This document shows positions 10,201 to 19,168 of a stretch of 64,000 nt of DNA, one piece after another. Below the pieces are notes generated by a model, which saw nothing but the letters and a program-made list of their open reading frames with translations, did not search any database and had not been told where the DNA came from. The DNA comes from an uncultured Bacteroidia bacterium. GTDB taxonomy: Bacteria; Bacteroidota; Bacteroidia; Bacteroidales; ML635J-15. Where the stretch lies: positions 192,205-256,204 of the forward strand of contig CADAXK010000001.1 of the NCBI GenBank assembly GCA_902791865.1, written 5' to 3'. The translations under genes and the position numbers were made by a program. Each line of letters opens with the position of its first letter. Within the stretch, counting starts at the first letter, position 1.

Positions 10201-11109
10201 GGCACATTCGACAGTTTCGATACCCCCACAAATCCAAACTCAACTTCGCGCGACCAGATAGCATCGGTTTTCAACGAAAAGGGAGAATCTACACTCGACA
10301 CCCTTATCAGGTTCGGACGCTCGGTACAGCAGCAACAAAACGACAATACTATGTCTCTGTTCGGCGGATCCGCGACATTCTCCATATCTCTGCCAAAACT
10401 CCCGCCACGAATGGACAAGATGGTATATATGTCAACTAAACTCAAGAACGAATATTCTGTCCTTGGAATATACCTGTCGGCACATCCCCTCGACAAGTTC
10501 AAGTTCTTCATCAACAATACCAACATCATTCCGCTCGACAAGGCATCGAAAATCATTGAGGAAAAGAAAGTCAAGACAAAGATGACGGTTGTAGGATACG
10601 TTACAAAAAGCGTGGAAAGGACATCTAAGAATGGAAATCTTTTCGGAGAATACACACTCATTGACTACTATGGCGACTTGAAATTCCCGCTATTCAGGGA
10701 TGACTACAGCAATTACAAGGGCAACCTTTGCGAAGGCTATTCCATAATAATGGACGTAGAAATAAGGGAAAACAAATACCAGTCGAATAAACAGACCGAC
10801 AACAACGGACCTCAACTGTCTGTCTACTACCGCAACATACGAATGCTACAAAACCTGAAGACAAAATCAATAAACCTGTACATTGACATAAGCAATATCG
10901 ATTCGGTATTCAGAAAACAGTTTGCTAATATTATCGACACATGTAGCGGAGAAACAGAACTATACATAACACTTTTTGACACACAAAACTCAACTCGAGG
11001 AATAAAAATGGTGTCGAGGACAAAGCAAATCGACATAAACAGAGAAGAACTCCGAGAGTTTATCGAGTCGAACGACAATGTTATAAAAAAAGTAGTCATA
11101 ACACAATGA
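7201..11109 (+). CDS. dnaE: DNA polymerase III alpha subunit
   Basis: The replicative polymerase (1302 residues). The N-terminal PHP domain begins FTHLHVHSHYSVLDG and is split by a highly charged, probably coiled segment (about residues 60-100) before KPIIGIEAYCARR; such insertions are common in this phylum. The polymerase palm has the acidic triad in PDIDVDFDD. PHIS/fingers motifs include GPGRGSAAGS and YRPGPMAYIP, and a C-terminal OB-type region follows. The start at 7201 has TTTGC just upstream. An inverted repeat lies about 60 nt before the gene. It is a single-gene unit: the next gene has its own promoter. Confidence 0.97.
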   Translation: MVRFTHLHVHSHYSVLDGMSKVPDLINKAMKNGMYSLALTDHGNMYGIKDLMDTAKSVNEKTKDKIKEQEKILAKEDASEEEKANASKKIEELKQQIFKPIIGIEAYCARRTLYDKDKDYREPSPESGKMKIVDSSGYHLILLAKNKKGYQNLCKLSSIGFTQGYYSTPRIDKNVLEQYHEGVIASSACLGGEIPQLILGNKLDKAEETILWFKRVFGEDYYIELQRHKTDKPGGARDTFEKQQMVNKVLIELARKHDIKIIATNDVHFVEEEHGEAHERLICLSTQTELNDPNRGMAYTKQEWLKSPEEMEAIFSDLPEALENTMEIADKIEVYDIDSGPIMPAFPIPEDFGTEEEYRQKFTHEDLFNEFTRDENGNVVMSQEEAEKKIKKIGGYDKLYRIKLEADYLAKLAWDGAHKRYGENLTKEQTDRIKFELHIMKTMGFPGYFLIVQDYIRGAREELGVWVGPGRGSAAGSVVAYCLHITDLDPLKYDLLFERFLNPDRISLPDIDVDFDDAGRGKVLDWVTEKYGEEKVAHIITYGTMATKSAIADVGRVQGVPLQRVAEIKALIPDKFDESLKDEKGKTPKVNLKNCIKYVPEIKSIVEGDDPNVATMIEYAEELEGTIRQVGIHACGFIIGADDLTKFAPISTIEDKESERRLPVTQYDGHVIESVGLIKMDFLGLITLSIMKEAVSNIKKSKGIDLDINSIPIDDPKTYKIYCAGKTIGIFQFESGGMQKYLRELQPTVFEDLIAMNALYRPGPMAYIPQFIARKHGKEPITYDIPVMEKYLKDTYGITVYQEQVMLLSRLLADFTRGESDALRKAMGKKKKDIVDKMKPKFIEGGKKNGHDPKILEKIWGDWESFASYAFNKSHAACYAWVSYQTAYLKAHYPAEFMAANLTLNKDDITEVTKLMNECKSMKINVLSPDINESDLNFTVTKSGDIRFGLGGVKGVGEAAVLAIISEREANGPYKDIFDFVSRVNLQSVNKKTIEALTFGGTFDSFDTPTNPNSTSRDQIASVFNEKGESTLDTLIRFGRSVQQQQNDNTMSLFGGSATFSISLPKLPPRMDKMVYMSTKLKNEYSVLGIYLSAHPLDKFKFFINNTNIIPLDKASKIIEEKKVKTKMTVVGYVTKSVERTSKNGNLFGEYTLIDYYGDLKFPLFRDDYSNYKGNLCEGYSIIMDVEIRENKYQSNKQTDNNGPQLSVYYRNIRMLQNLKTKSINLYIDISNIDSVFRKQFANIIDTCSGETELYITLFDTQNSTRGIKMVSRTKQIDINREELREFIESNDNVIKKVVITQ

Positions 11110-11127
11110 CGTACAAAATAAAATTTG

Positions 11128-11136
11128 TATATTTGC
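11128..11136 (+). promoter_or_regulatory. -7 box for the 11161 operon
   Basis: TATATTTGC, perfect TAnnTTTGC, 24 nt before the start at 11161. Confidence 0.6.
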
Positions 11137-11160
11137 ACAAATTTTAAAAACTGATAATTC

Positions 11161-11934
11161 ATGAGAAAACTTATCGTACTGTTAATCATGGCAATACCAC
11201 CTTTATTATTTTCGCAAAAGGTGGTAAACGGTTTTGGACTTGAAGTTTTTATGGGCAAGACCTACACTTCTACAGAAAACATCAAGTTCATATACAACAA
11301 CACAGAATTTCAAGCCAATATGACTGGAGATTCAAAAGTATTCGGAGGAAGTGCATACTTTCCATTCGACATGGGCATAAAGAGACACAGGGTTACTCTT
11401 GCTATAGGTCTTGAATACAGGACAGCAAAAGTATTCTTGGGTGCAAACAAGGAAATTGTCGGTTCCGATGGCATAGTGAAAGAAGACATTGCCCTGAACC
11501 TGACATCATATTCGCCTTTGGTACAGGCCCTATATAGACCACACTTCTACCTAGGACCTATTCACATGTCGTTCAGCATCGGTGCAAACTTCAAGTATGC
11601 AGTGTTCGCACCATTCGAGCTATGCGACAAGTCTAACGAAACCCTTATCAACTACGATTCGAAAAAGACTAGCACAGAAGACGGATACATCGACTTTAAT
11701 GGCAATGCAGCGGCAGAAAGAATGCGTGATTTCGGATTCCACATCGATCCTCGAATGGGATTCGACTTCTACATTGGCAACTCGCTCGTAATTTCATTGT
11801 TCGGCATAGTTCCAGATGTAGCTAGCGCAGCATCAACCAAGTCGATAAAACTTGAATACGGAGCAGGAATAACTTACCTGATCAGAACAAACAAGATAAC
11901 AGAAGCTAAGATATTACAACAATACAAAAAATAA
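11161..11934 (+). CDS. putative outer-membrane beta-barrel protein
   Basis: A 257-residue protein with a signal peptide (residues 1-19, ending LLFSQ). The mature part alternates hydrophobic and polar residues with many aromatic strand ends (VTLAIGLEYRTAKVFLG, MSFSIGANFKYAVF, FDFYIGNSLVISLFG) and ends in strand-like sequence, as in small outer-membrane barrels. I do not recognise a specific family. It lies 5 nt before the metacaspase gene and is almost certainly cotranscribed with it, so it may serve as an envelope anchor or porin for that protein. Confidence 0.65.
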   Translation: MRKLIVLLIMAIPPLLFSQKVVNGFGLEVFMGKTYTSTENIKFIYNNTEFQANMTGDSKVFGGSAYFPFDMGIKRHRVTLAIGLEYRTAKVFLGANKEIVGSDGIVKEDIALNLTSYSPLVQALYRPHFYLGPIHMSFSIGANFKYAVFAPFELCDKSNETLINYDSKKTSTEDGYIDFNGNAAAERMRDFGFHIDPRMGFDFYIGNSLVISLFGIVPDVASAASTKSIKLEYGAGITYLIRTNKITEAKILQQYKK

Positions 11935-11939
11935 GGATT

Positions 11940-14900
11940 ATGAAAAAATTGTTTCTAATTTCAATATTATCAATATTTTGCGTAGCAATGGTTTGCTCGC
12001 AAGAAGTTGTCCCTGTTATACAATCAGGACATTCGGGAAGCATCATGTTTGTTGAATGGGACAACACTGGCCGATACATAGCCAGCGCCGACGACAACAA
12101 CGAAATCATAATATACGACATCGTAGCAGGTAAAGTGTTCTACCGCACAAAATTCCCTGGCACCAAACTGATAACTGGTATAAAGTTCGATGAAGACGGG
12201 AAACTATATGCAAGCAACACCGACAATGCAATATGCTTCGATCCCAGCACCCTGATTACATCGGATGCACCACACGGAGTTCCACCCAAGAAGATGTCGC
12301 CTAACTTCAAGATAAGAAACTCACAACTGAAAAGGAATAGTGGCGGTACATTGTTCAACCGTAATGCATATACAAAATTCACATACGTTGCCGAATCCAA
12401 CGACAACAAGTACATCATTGCCGGAGACGAAAACGGAGGCCTATACTTCTGCAACAACCTGATGAACTTGCAACACTTCGAAAACATCCACAGTTTGCCA
12501 ATCAACGACATAACATTCTCGAAACAGGGCAACATGGTTGCAATCGCATCAGCCGACCGCTCGGTAAGTATCTGGCGACTGCCAAGCTACAAACTCGAAA
12601 AAAGATTGATCCCAAGAAGTTTCAACATATCGGCACTGGCATCAAGCCCCGACAGCAAGTCGTTTGTTTTCGGCGATGAACTTGGATATGCTTACAGGAT
12701 AACTTTCATGATCGATAAATTGTTATGCGATGCTGTCGACACCCACGACGGACAAGTTACCGACATTCAGGTTTCGGCAAATAGCAGTGTTGCAGTCACC
12801 GCTGGTAGCGACAACTCAGCAGCCGTAGTCGACTTCGACAACAAAAAGGTTCTCCAGAAATTCAAAGCACAAAGCAGTTCGGGCAAGGTAAAACAAGTAT
12901 TCGACATAAAGGCAATACAGGAACAGGCAATGAAAGGCAACGATTCCAAGAACAGTATCTACGATGAAAATGTATACTCGGTAGCTGTTAGTCCTGATGG
13001 AAAGTACATTGCCTACTCCGCTGGAAAATGGGGTCTCGCTGATCCTGTACTTAAATTCGCCAACATTTCTTCCCTAAAGATTTTAGGAAGCAAGGAAGAA
13101 CGCGTTGCAAAAAAAGGTATTGCTGCAGGAATTGCTGTTCCAAACAACGTACACATTTTCAAGCAAATGTGCTTCGACTCTACCAACAACCTCTACGGTA
13201 TCGGTGAGGACGACAGAAAAATATATAGGTACAAACCGACAATAACTGGCTACGGCGCTGGATTGGAATGCGAAATGGGTGCAATGACAGAAAGCGTTGA
13301 TTTCGAAAATTCACTCGTATTACGCCAGAAACAGGAGCCAACTATGGAAGACTACTACCTTGTGAAAATTGACCCTGCAAACGGTGATGTATACAAATGC
13401 AAAGGCTACGAAATTGAAAGACTTGGCAAGGACGGAAAGAATGTTACATACAAAGGCCAATACGGTTTCATAAGCGATTTCACCCTTATGAAGGGACAAC
13501 AATACCTCATCGCTGCCGCTAAGGATGCATCACTAAACATCTACGACATTCAGTCAGGAAAGAAACTCCTTAGCATATATGTTGTTGATGGTGGAAAACT
13601 TATCTATGTAACACCCGAACACTACTACATGGCAACTGGCGATGCTATCACCGGTCTCGGATACTACCACGAAGGAAAGGTTTATCCAGCAGAACAGTTC
13701 GATATCAAGTACAACCGTCCCGACCTCGTTCTTAAGTCTCTCGATGTTTTCGACAACGAAATCATCGACATGTACAAGTCGGCATACAAGAAGCGTATCC
13801 AGAAACTCGGATTTACCGAAAGCATGCTCAACGGAGAAATGGAGTTACCCGAAATTAAGGTTATGAACTCCAACGAAATACAGCTTTCGACAACAAAACA
13901 AAATCTTGATGTCAAGCTTTCGATGAAGGATGACAACTACAACCTCAACAGGCTCAACATCTATGTTAACGATGTTCCTCTGTACGGGACCAACGGCATG
14001 GACTTAAGCGACAGATATTCGAGAGAAACCATCGTCAATTCGGAAATTCCGCTGTCGAACGGAAGAAATACAATACAATTCTCGTGCGTTAACGAAAAAG
14101 GTATGGAATCGCTGAAGGAAGAAATTGAAATCTACTACGACAACCCGAACAAGAAGCAAAAGCCTACACTATACTTAATCTCGTTGGCAGTTGCTAATTA
14201 CGAACAGTCAGAATACAACCTGCGCTACACCATCAACGATGGACGCGGATTCGTAAAATTGTTCAGCGAACATGCCGACAACTTCGACCATGTTGTTGTT
14301 GATTCCCTTTACAACAGCAACTGTACAAAGCAGAACTTCCTCGCACTGAAGGAAAAACTCATGAAATCAAAGGTTGACGATTATGTATATGTTCACATCG
14401 CAGGTCACGGTCTGCTCGACGACGATTTGAACTGGTACTTTGCAACCCAGAACATAGACTTCTTCGACCCGTCGGTCAATGGTTTGAAATACGAAGACAT
14501 TGAAGGTCTGCTCGATGGCATTCCCGCTCGTAACAAGATGCTCCTGATGGATGCTTGCCACTCTGGTGAAGTCGACAAGCAGGACGGCGTTGAAATTGCC
14601 GACAAGGCAGACGGAGACGATACCCGTGGTGCTGTAACAGTTAGCAAGCGTAAGAAAACAAAGAATAGCCTCGGCAACTCATTCGAACTTATGCGTCTGC
14701 TCTTCAGCGACCTGAAGAAAGGAACAGGAACAGTTGTTATCTCAGCTGCATCGGGTGGCGGTTACGCTTTGGAAAACGAATCCATCGAAAACGGTATATT
14801 CACCTACTGTCTGATGGACGCCTTCAAGAAGAACAAGGCCGACAAGAACAAGGACAAGTCAATATCCGTATCGGAACTGCGTAACTTCATATTCGACGGT

Positions 14901-14978
14901 GTAAGCAAGATGAGTGAAGGAAAGCAGCAACCTACTTCGCGTCGCGAAAACCTGCAGAACGATTTCAATGTAAAATAA
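11940..14978 (+). CDS. secreted WD40-metacaspase (peptidase C14) with EF-hand loop
   Basis: A signal peptide (ending MVCSQ) is followed by two stretches of WD40-like repeats (about residues 25-380 and 480-580), a beta-rich linker, and a caspase-fold domain (about 740-1000). The catalytic pair is visible: His823 in VHIAGHG and Cys873 in MDACHSG. Close to the C-terminus, residues 968-979 (DKNKDKSISVSE) fit the 12-residue EF-hand calcium loop exactly, which would suit the calcium dependence known for metacaspases. WD40 repeats usually bind protein partners. The signal peptide puts it in the periplasm or beyond. A strong terminator follows. Confidence 0.88.
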   Translation: MKKLFLISILSIFCVAMVCSQEVVPVIQSGHSGSIMFVEWDNTGRYIASADDNNEIIIYDIVAGKVFYRTKFPGTKLITGIKFDEDGKLYASNTDNAICFDPSTLITSDAPHGVPPKKMSPNFKIRNSQLKRNSGGTLFNRNAYTKFTYVAESNDNKYIIAGDENGGLYFCNNLMNLQHFENIHSLPINDITFSKQGNMVAIASADRSVSIWRLPSYKLEKRLIPRSFNISALASSPDSKSFVFGDELGYAYRITFMIDKLLCDAVDTHDGQVTDIQVSANSSVAVTAGSDNSAAVVDFDNKKVLQKFKAQSSSGKVKQVFDIKAIQEQAMKGNDSKNSIYDENVYSVAVSPDGKYIAYSAGKWGLADPVLKFANISSLKILGSKEERVAKKGIAAGIAVPNNVHIFKQMCFDSTNNLYGIGEDDRKIYRYKPTITGYGAGLECEMGAMTESVDFENSLVLRQKQEPTMEDYYLVKIDPANGDVYKCKGYEIERLGKDGKNVTYKGQYGFISDFTLMKGQQYLIAAAKDASLNIYDIQSGKKLLSIYVVDGGKLIYVTPEHYYMATGDAITGLGYYHEGKVYPAEQFDIKYNRPDLVLKSLDVFDNEIIDMYKSAYKKRIQKLGFTESMLNGEMELPEIKVMNSNEIQLSTTKQNLDVKLSMKDDNYNLNRLNIYVNDVPLYGTNGMDLSDRYSRETIVNSEIPLSNGRNTIQFSCVNEKGMESLKEEIEIYYDNPNKKQKPTLYLISLAVANYEQSEYNLRYTINDGRGFVKLFSEHADNFDHVVVDSLYNSNCTKQNFLALKEKLMKSKVDDYVYVHIAGHGLLDDDLNWYFATQNIDFFDPSVNGLKYEDIEGLLDGIPARNKMLLMDACHSGEVDKQDGVEIADKADGDDTRGAVTVSKRKKTKNSLGNSFELMRLLFSDLKKGTGTVVISAASGGGYALENESIENGIFTYCLMDAFKKNKADKNKDKSISVSELRNFIFDGVSKMSEGKQQPTSRRENLQNDFNVK

Positions 14979-14997
14979 CACATACTATAATTTGACG

Positions 14998-15023
14998 GGC
15001 TACCCTTTCGGTAGCCTTTTTTT
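14998..15023 (+). terminator. rho-independent terminator after the metacaspase gene
   Basis: Stem GGCTACC/GGTAGCC with a 5-nt loop followed by seven T. Confidence 0.85.
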
Positions 15024-15051
15024 ATTTCCAGCAATGACAAAACATAACTGC

Positions 15052-18006
15052 ATGAAAAAAATAATATCAATAGCTATTCTCGCATTAGTGTGCAACATAG
15101 CTTTTGCACAAACCAACATTGATGCCATTTACGACAAAGCAGAATCACTAATCAACACAGGAAATAGCTATTATGACGATTTCAAATATTCAAAGGCGCT
15201 TGAATATTACAAACAGGCCGCGGATTTGACTAAAAATATAGACAATGGTTACGATGAATATTACGCATATTCGCTAAATAATATTGGTTCAGCATATTAC
15301 AGTCTTGGCGATTACCAAAATGCTCTAAAATATTGGAAGCAGGAAATGGAAATAAAGGAGGCTATATATGGAATAAATGACCCACAATATGCATCAGCCC
15401 TGAATAATGTCTCCATTGCATGCATTCAATTGGGCGACAACAAGACCGCTTTGAAATACTTGCTTCAGTCTGTAAAAATAAAAGAAAAGAATTTAGGAAA
15501 GTACGATATTAGCCTAGCCAATGCTTGGATTAATATCAGTGCAATATATCAAAGTTTCGGCGACTACGAAAATGCTAAGAATTGCAGCTTGCTGGCAGCA
15601 GAAATAAGGAAAAGAGCTTGGGGAGAGAACCACCCACAATATGCAGTAGCACTAAACGGATTAGGTGCTGTATATTGCATTATGGGAGACTACCAGAATG
15701 CATTTAAATGCTATACGCAAAGTATGGAAATATGCAAAAAAGAGTTGGGAGAAAACCATCCCGACTATGCCGAATCGCTATATGGATTAGGCGATGTATA
15801 TAGCAATACTGGAGAATACCAGAATGCACTTAAATATCTAACACAAGCATTGAAAATATACAAGGAAAAATTAGGCGAGGATCATCCAGATTATGCACAC
15901 ACGCTAAATTTAATCGGAATCACATATTCAAGGATGGATGACAAGCAAACCGCACTAAAATATTTCGTGCAAGCACTCGACATAAAGGAAAAGATTTACG
16001 GATTGGAACATCCACAATATGCAGAAACATTAAATAACATCGGTACTATATGTACAGATTTAGGTCAATACCAGAATGCATTGAAGTTTTTTATGCAAGC
16101 TATGAAAATAACGAAAAAAAACAATGGCATCTATGCATCTGAACTAAACAATATAGGTAATGTTTATTTCAAAATGGACGATTACTCCAATGCCTTGAAC
16201 TATTACACACAAGCCAAGGACATATGGAAAAAGTATTATGGGGAAACAAGTTCATACCACTCGATGGCACTGAAAAATATGGGTGCCGCATATTCGAATA
16301 TGGGCGACTATCATAATGCGATACTGACCAATAAACAAGCTACAGAAATTTTTAGAAACAACCTGATTAGTAACTTCTCGTTTATGACTGCACACGAACG
16401 GGAATCCTTCTGGAACTCCTGCGAAGATTATTTTTATGAAACAAGAAACTACTTGTACTACGCATCAGATGATACCACTGCCACTAAAATAGCTTACGAT
16501 AGCGAACTTATTTCAAAGGGTCTATTACTGGCATCGGAAATAAGTACCACAAACATCATAAAGGAAAGTGGCAACAGCACCCTTATTTCCGAATACGAAG
16601 ACATGAAAAAAATGCACCAGCAACTTAACAATGAGCTCAGCAAACCTATTGCAGAACGCACATTCGACTGCGATTCGCTTGAAAACGAACTTCAAAAGAA
16701 GGAAAGGCACATAATGGAAAGTTGCAAGGAATATGGTGATGCTACTCGCTTTATAAGCATCGGATGGAAGGACATACAAAAATCCATGAAGAACAATGAT
16801 GTGGCAATTGAATTTACAAATGTTACCACAAAGGGAACTACTCAATTTATGGCTCTTGTCCTTACCAAGAATATGAAAGCTCCGGTTTGCTTACATTTGT
16901 TCGAGAAGTCTGAAATGCAGAAACTGCAACGAGGTGTTGCCCCGACAAAAAACGACACTCCAGCTACTGATGAAAACCGAGGGGCTACAACCGTAACAAC
17001 AAAACGACAGGGAATATACGAATCTACTGGACTTTACAACATGCTTTGGAAACCGCTGGAAAAATATTTCCCCGAAAACCCGCGCATATATTTTGCTCCA
17101 TCGGGAATGTTGCACCAGATAGCAATTGAATACGCACCAACAGGTGACGGCAAACTTATTTCAGATAAGTACGAGATTTATCGTGTGTCGTCAACGCGTT
17201 TCCTTACACTGGACTATATGCCGATGCAGATGAAAAACACAGTTCTCTATGGTGGCATATACTACGACAGCGACACTACCACAATGAAACGCGAAAGCAA
17301 CCGTTATGCTACCCGCAGTGCCAACTTTACAACATTTGCGGCTTTCAACAAGGATGAAGAACGCGGAAGTCTCAACTATCTGCCAGGTACAAAGACCGAA
17401 GTCGAGGATATTGCCAGCAAAATGAAAAACAAGCAAATCACCACAACACTCTACGAAGGCACGCAGGCAAACGAGGAATCATTCAAGGCTCTGTCGGGCA
17501 AAAGCATTTCCACCTTGCACATTGCAACACACGGTTTCTTCCTGCCAACAGAGGAAAAACTGTCAGGCGACAACTCGCTCATCCAGTCGGGACTACTAAT
17601 GTCGGGATCAAACTATGCATGGCAGAATCTTCCAATCCCAGATGGTATTGAGGATGGAGTTCTTACCGCCAAGGAAATCAGCTATATGGACTTGCGCAAA
17701 ACCGACCTTGTCGTGCTTTCCGCCTGCCAGACAGCCCTCGGCGAAATCACTGGCGAAGGCGTTTTTGGATTGCAACGAGGCTTCAAGAAAGCAGGTGTTC
17801 ATACCATCATCATGAGCCTATGGCCTGTGGATGACAATGCCACCTTATTGATGATGACCGAATTTTACTCCAACCTTACCAAAGGCATGACCAAGTGCGA
17901 AGCCTTCCTCGCAGCACAAAACAAGGTCAAGAACACGGATGGATTCGGAAACCCAAGGTATTGGGCTGCATTCATAATGCTGGATGGAAACGACACCTGC
18001 CATTGA
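15052..18006 (+). CDS. secreted TPR-CHAT domain protein (caspase-like)
   Basis: The start is chosen at the Met that opens a clear signal peptide (MKKIISIAILALVCNIAFAQ). About ten 42-residue TPR units of the kinesin-light-chain type follow (pattern GDYxNALKYYxQAxEI...LGExHPxYA), to about residue 440. After a helical linker comes a C-terminal CHAT domain with the caspase-like pair His827 (HIATHGFF) and Cys892 (LSACQTALG), and the typical SLWPVDD and FYxNL motifs. CHAT proteins are cysteine proteases related to caspases and separases. It lies directly after the WD40-metacaspase, giving two caspase-fold proteins in tandem, both with export signals. Confidence 0.9.
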   Translation: MKKIISIAILALVCNIAFAQTNIDAIYDKAESLINTGNSYYDDFKYSKALEYYKQAADLTKNIDNGYDEYYAYSLNNIGSAYYSLGDYQNALKYWKQEMEIKEAIYGINDPQYASALNNVSIACIQLGDNKTALKYLLQSVKIKEKNLGKYDISLANAWINISAIYQSFGDYENAKNCSLLAAEIRKRAWGENHPQYAVALNGLGAVYCIMGDYQNAFKCYTQSMEICKKELGENHPDYAESLYGLGDVYSNTGEYQNALKYLTQALKIYKEKLGEDHPDYAHTLNLIGITYSRMDDKQTALKYFVQALDIKEKIYGLEHPQYAETLNNIGTICTDLGQYQNALKFFMQAMKITKKNNGIYASELNNIGNVYFKMDDYSNALNYYTQAKDIWKKYYGETSSYHSMALKNMGAAYSNMGDYHNAILTNKQATEIFRNNLISNFSFMTAHERESFWNSCEDYFYETRNYLYYASDDTTATKIAYDSELISKGLLLASEISTTNIIKESGNSTLISEYEDMKKMHQQLNNELSKPIAERTFDCDSLENELQKKERHIMESCKEYGDATRFISIGWKDIQKSMKNNDVAIEFTNVTTKGTTQFMALVLTKNMKAPVCLHLFEKSEMQKLQRGVAPTKNDTPATDENRGATTVTTKRQGIYESTGLYNMLWKPLEKYFPENPRIYFAPSGMLHQIAIEYAPTGDGKLISDKYEIYRVSSTRFLTLDYMPMQMKNTVLYGGIYYDSDTTTMKRESNRYATRSANFTTFAAFNKDEERGSLNYLPGTKTEVEDIASKMKNKQITTTLYEGTQANEESFKALSGKSISTLHIATHGFFLPTEEKLSGDNSLIQSGLLMSGSNYAWQNLPIPDGIEDGVLTAKEISYMDLRKTDLVVLSACQTALGEITGEGVFGLQRGFKKAGVHTIIMSLWPVDDNATLLMMTEFYSNLTKGMTKCEAFLAAQNKVKNTDGFGNPRYWAAFIMLDGNDTCH

Positions 18007-18115
18007 ACCCCAAAAAACGGAATTAGAACCAGAAACAAGTTCAGGATGACATCCCGTTTTTGAACCTTAAACGTTAAACATTGAACCTGGAAACTTTGAA
18101 CGCCGCAGGCTTCTC

Positions 18116-18532
18116 CTACTTCCTAGTAAAAACCAAGTATGTTTTCTTATCGTATATGAACTTCAGAGTATCTGCTCGCATTTCATAAGCATTTACCTTC
18201 AGCATATTGTTAATGAATACGACATTATCTGTACTATCCTCAACAGCAGGCAAATATGTAAAACCGGACCATGTCATCTTGTTCTTTTTCTTTATTGTGT
18301 AAATTGCCGAAAAAGGCGTCGTTACCGACTCTCCTACCAAAGAATTGTTTTTCAAAAAATGCAAATTAAAACATGTGTCACCACCTGGGATAGGATTGCG
18401 ATACTCACCATTTGCATTTATGCGAAACAAGTGCCAGTCACCAATGAAAGTATTATAAGTTTCCTCATTGGCTTCACATGATACCAACCCAAATGCAACT
18501 GCTACAAGTAAAAAGAAGAATATTTTTTTCAT
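18116..18532 (-). CDS. lipocalin-like lipoprotein of unknown function
   Basis: MKKIFFFLLVAVAFGLVSC is a lipoprotein signal with the lipobox LVSC. The mature 120 residues look like a small beta barrel (NTFIGDWHLFRI, YLVFTRK at the end), the pattern of the lipocalin-like proteins common in this phylum, but I cannot name a ligand. It is the last gene of the LytTR-mtnA-aldolase run, 9 nt after the aldolase stop (start at 18532; Met 18538 is an alternative). Confidence 0.7.
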   Translation of the reverse strand: MKKIFFFLLVAVAFGLVSCEANEETYNTFIGDWHLFRINANGEYRNPIPGGDTCFNLHFLKNNSLVGESVTTPFSAIYTIKKKNKMTWSGFTYLPAVEDSTDNVVFINNMLKVNAYEMRADTLKFIYDKKTYLVFTRK

Positions 18533-18541
18533 AATCAAAGT

Positions 18542-19168
18542 TTATTGTTTTCCAAAATTATCAATTTCAATTATTTCCTCGTCTGAAAGTCGAGCTTTAC
18601 ACCCCATTGTGCGTAAATTGTAGTTTATTTGAGCCGTATTTTCAAGCACTTCCATTCTATCAAAAGCCTCAAACAAAGATTTGCCCACTGTAATGGCACC
18701 ATGTTTAGCCATAATCGCCGCATTACTAGCAGACATAACCTTTGCACATGCATCTGCAAGCTCGGCTGAACCCATAATATGATAATCTACAAGTCCGACA
18801 TTGCCAAGCATATAGCGGGCTTCGCCTGTAATGGCAGAATCGACAGCCTCTCCAGCAACCGCAAAGGTCGATGCATAAACCGGATGCGAATGCACAATTG
18901 CATAAACATCGGGACGGCACTTGTAAATATTAAGGTGCATCTGCGTCTCCATGCTTGGCTTTAGGTTTGGCGTTAGGTTTTCGCCCTGTGGCGACAAAAT
19001 GATTACCTTGCGCATATCAATGCACGACTTGTCGCTCTGGCTAGCAGTAATGAAAACATAACCATCTGCACTTCGCAAACTTACATTTCCTCCACTGACA
19101 GTAGTCAAACGCCTGTCGTACAAACGGCGCATAGTTTCCGCAACCCTTATTCGTTCTAGCTCAAACAT
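18542..19168 (-). CDS. class II aldolase/adducin family protein
   Basis: A 208-residue class II aldolase with the metal-binding His pair in HSHPVYASTFAV and a third in KHGAITVG; GGNVSLR is the N-terminal phosphate loop. Members include L-fuculose-1-phosphate aldolase and methylthioribulose-phosphate enzymes. Its start overlaps the stop of mtnA by one base. That pairing is known from the DHAP shunt, where MtnA makes a ribulose-type 1-phosphate and the aldolase splits it to dihydroxyacetone phosphate and an aldehyde. The substrate (methylthio- or deoxy-ribulose 1-phosphate) is inferred from context. Confidence 0.87.
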   Translation of the reverse strand: MFELERIRVAETMRRLYDRRLTTVSGGNVSLRSADGYVFITASQSDKSCIDMRKVIILSPQGENLTPNLKPSMETQMHLNIYKCRPDVYAIVHSHPVYASTFAVAGEAVDSAITGEARYMLGNVGLVDYHIMGSAELADACAKVMSASNAAIMAKHGAITVGKSLFEAFDRMEVLENTAQINYNLRTMGCKARLSDEEIIEIDNFGKQ

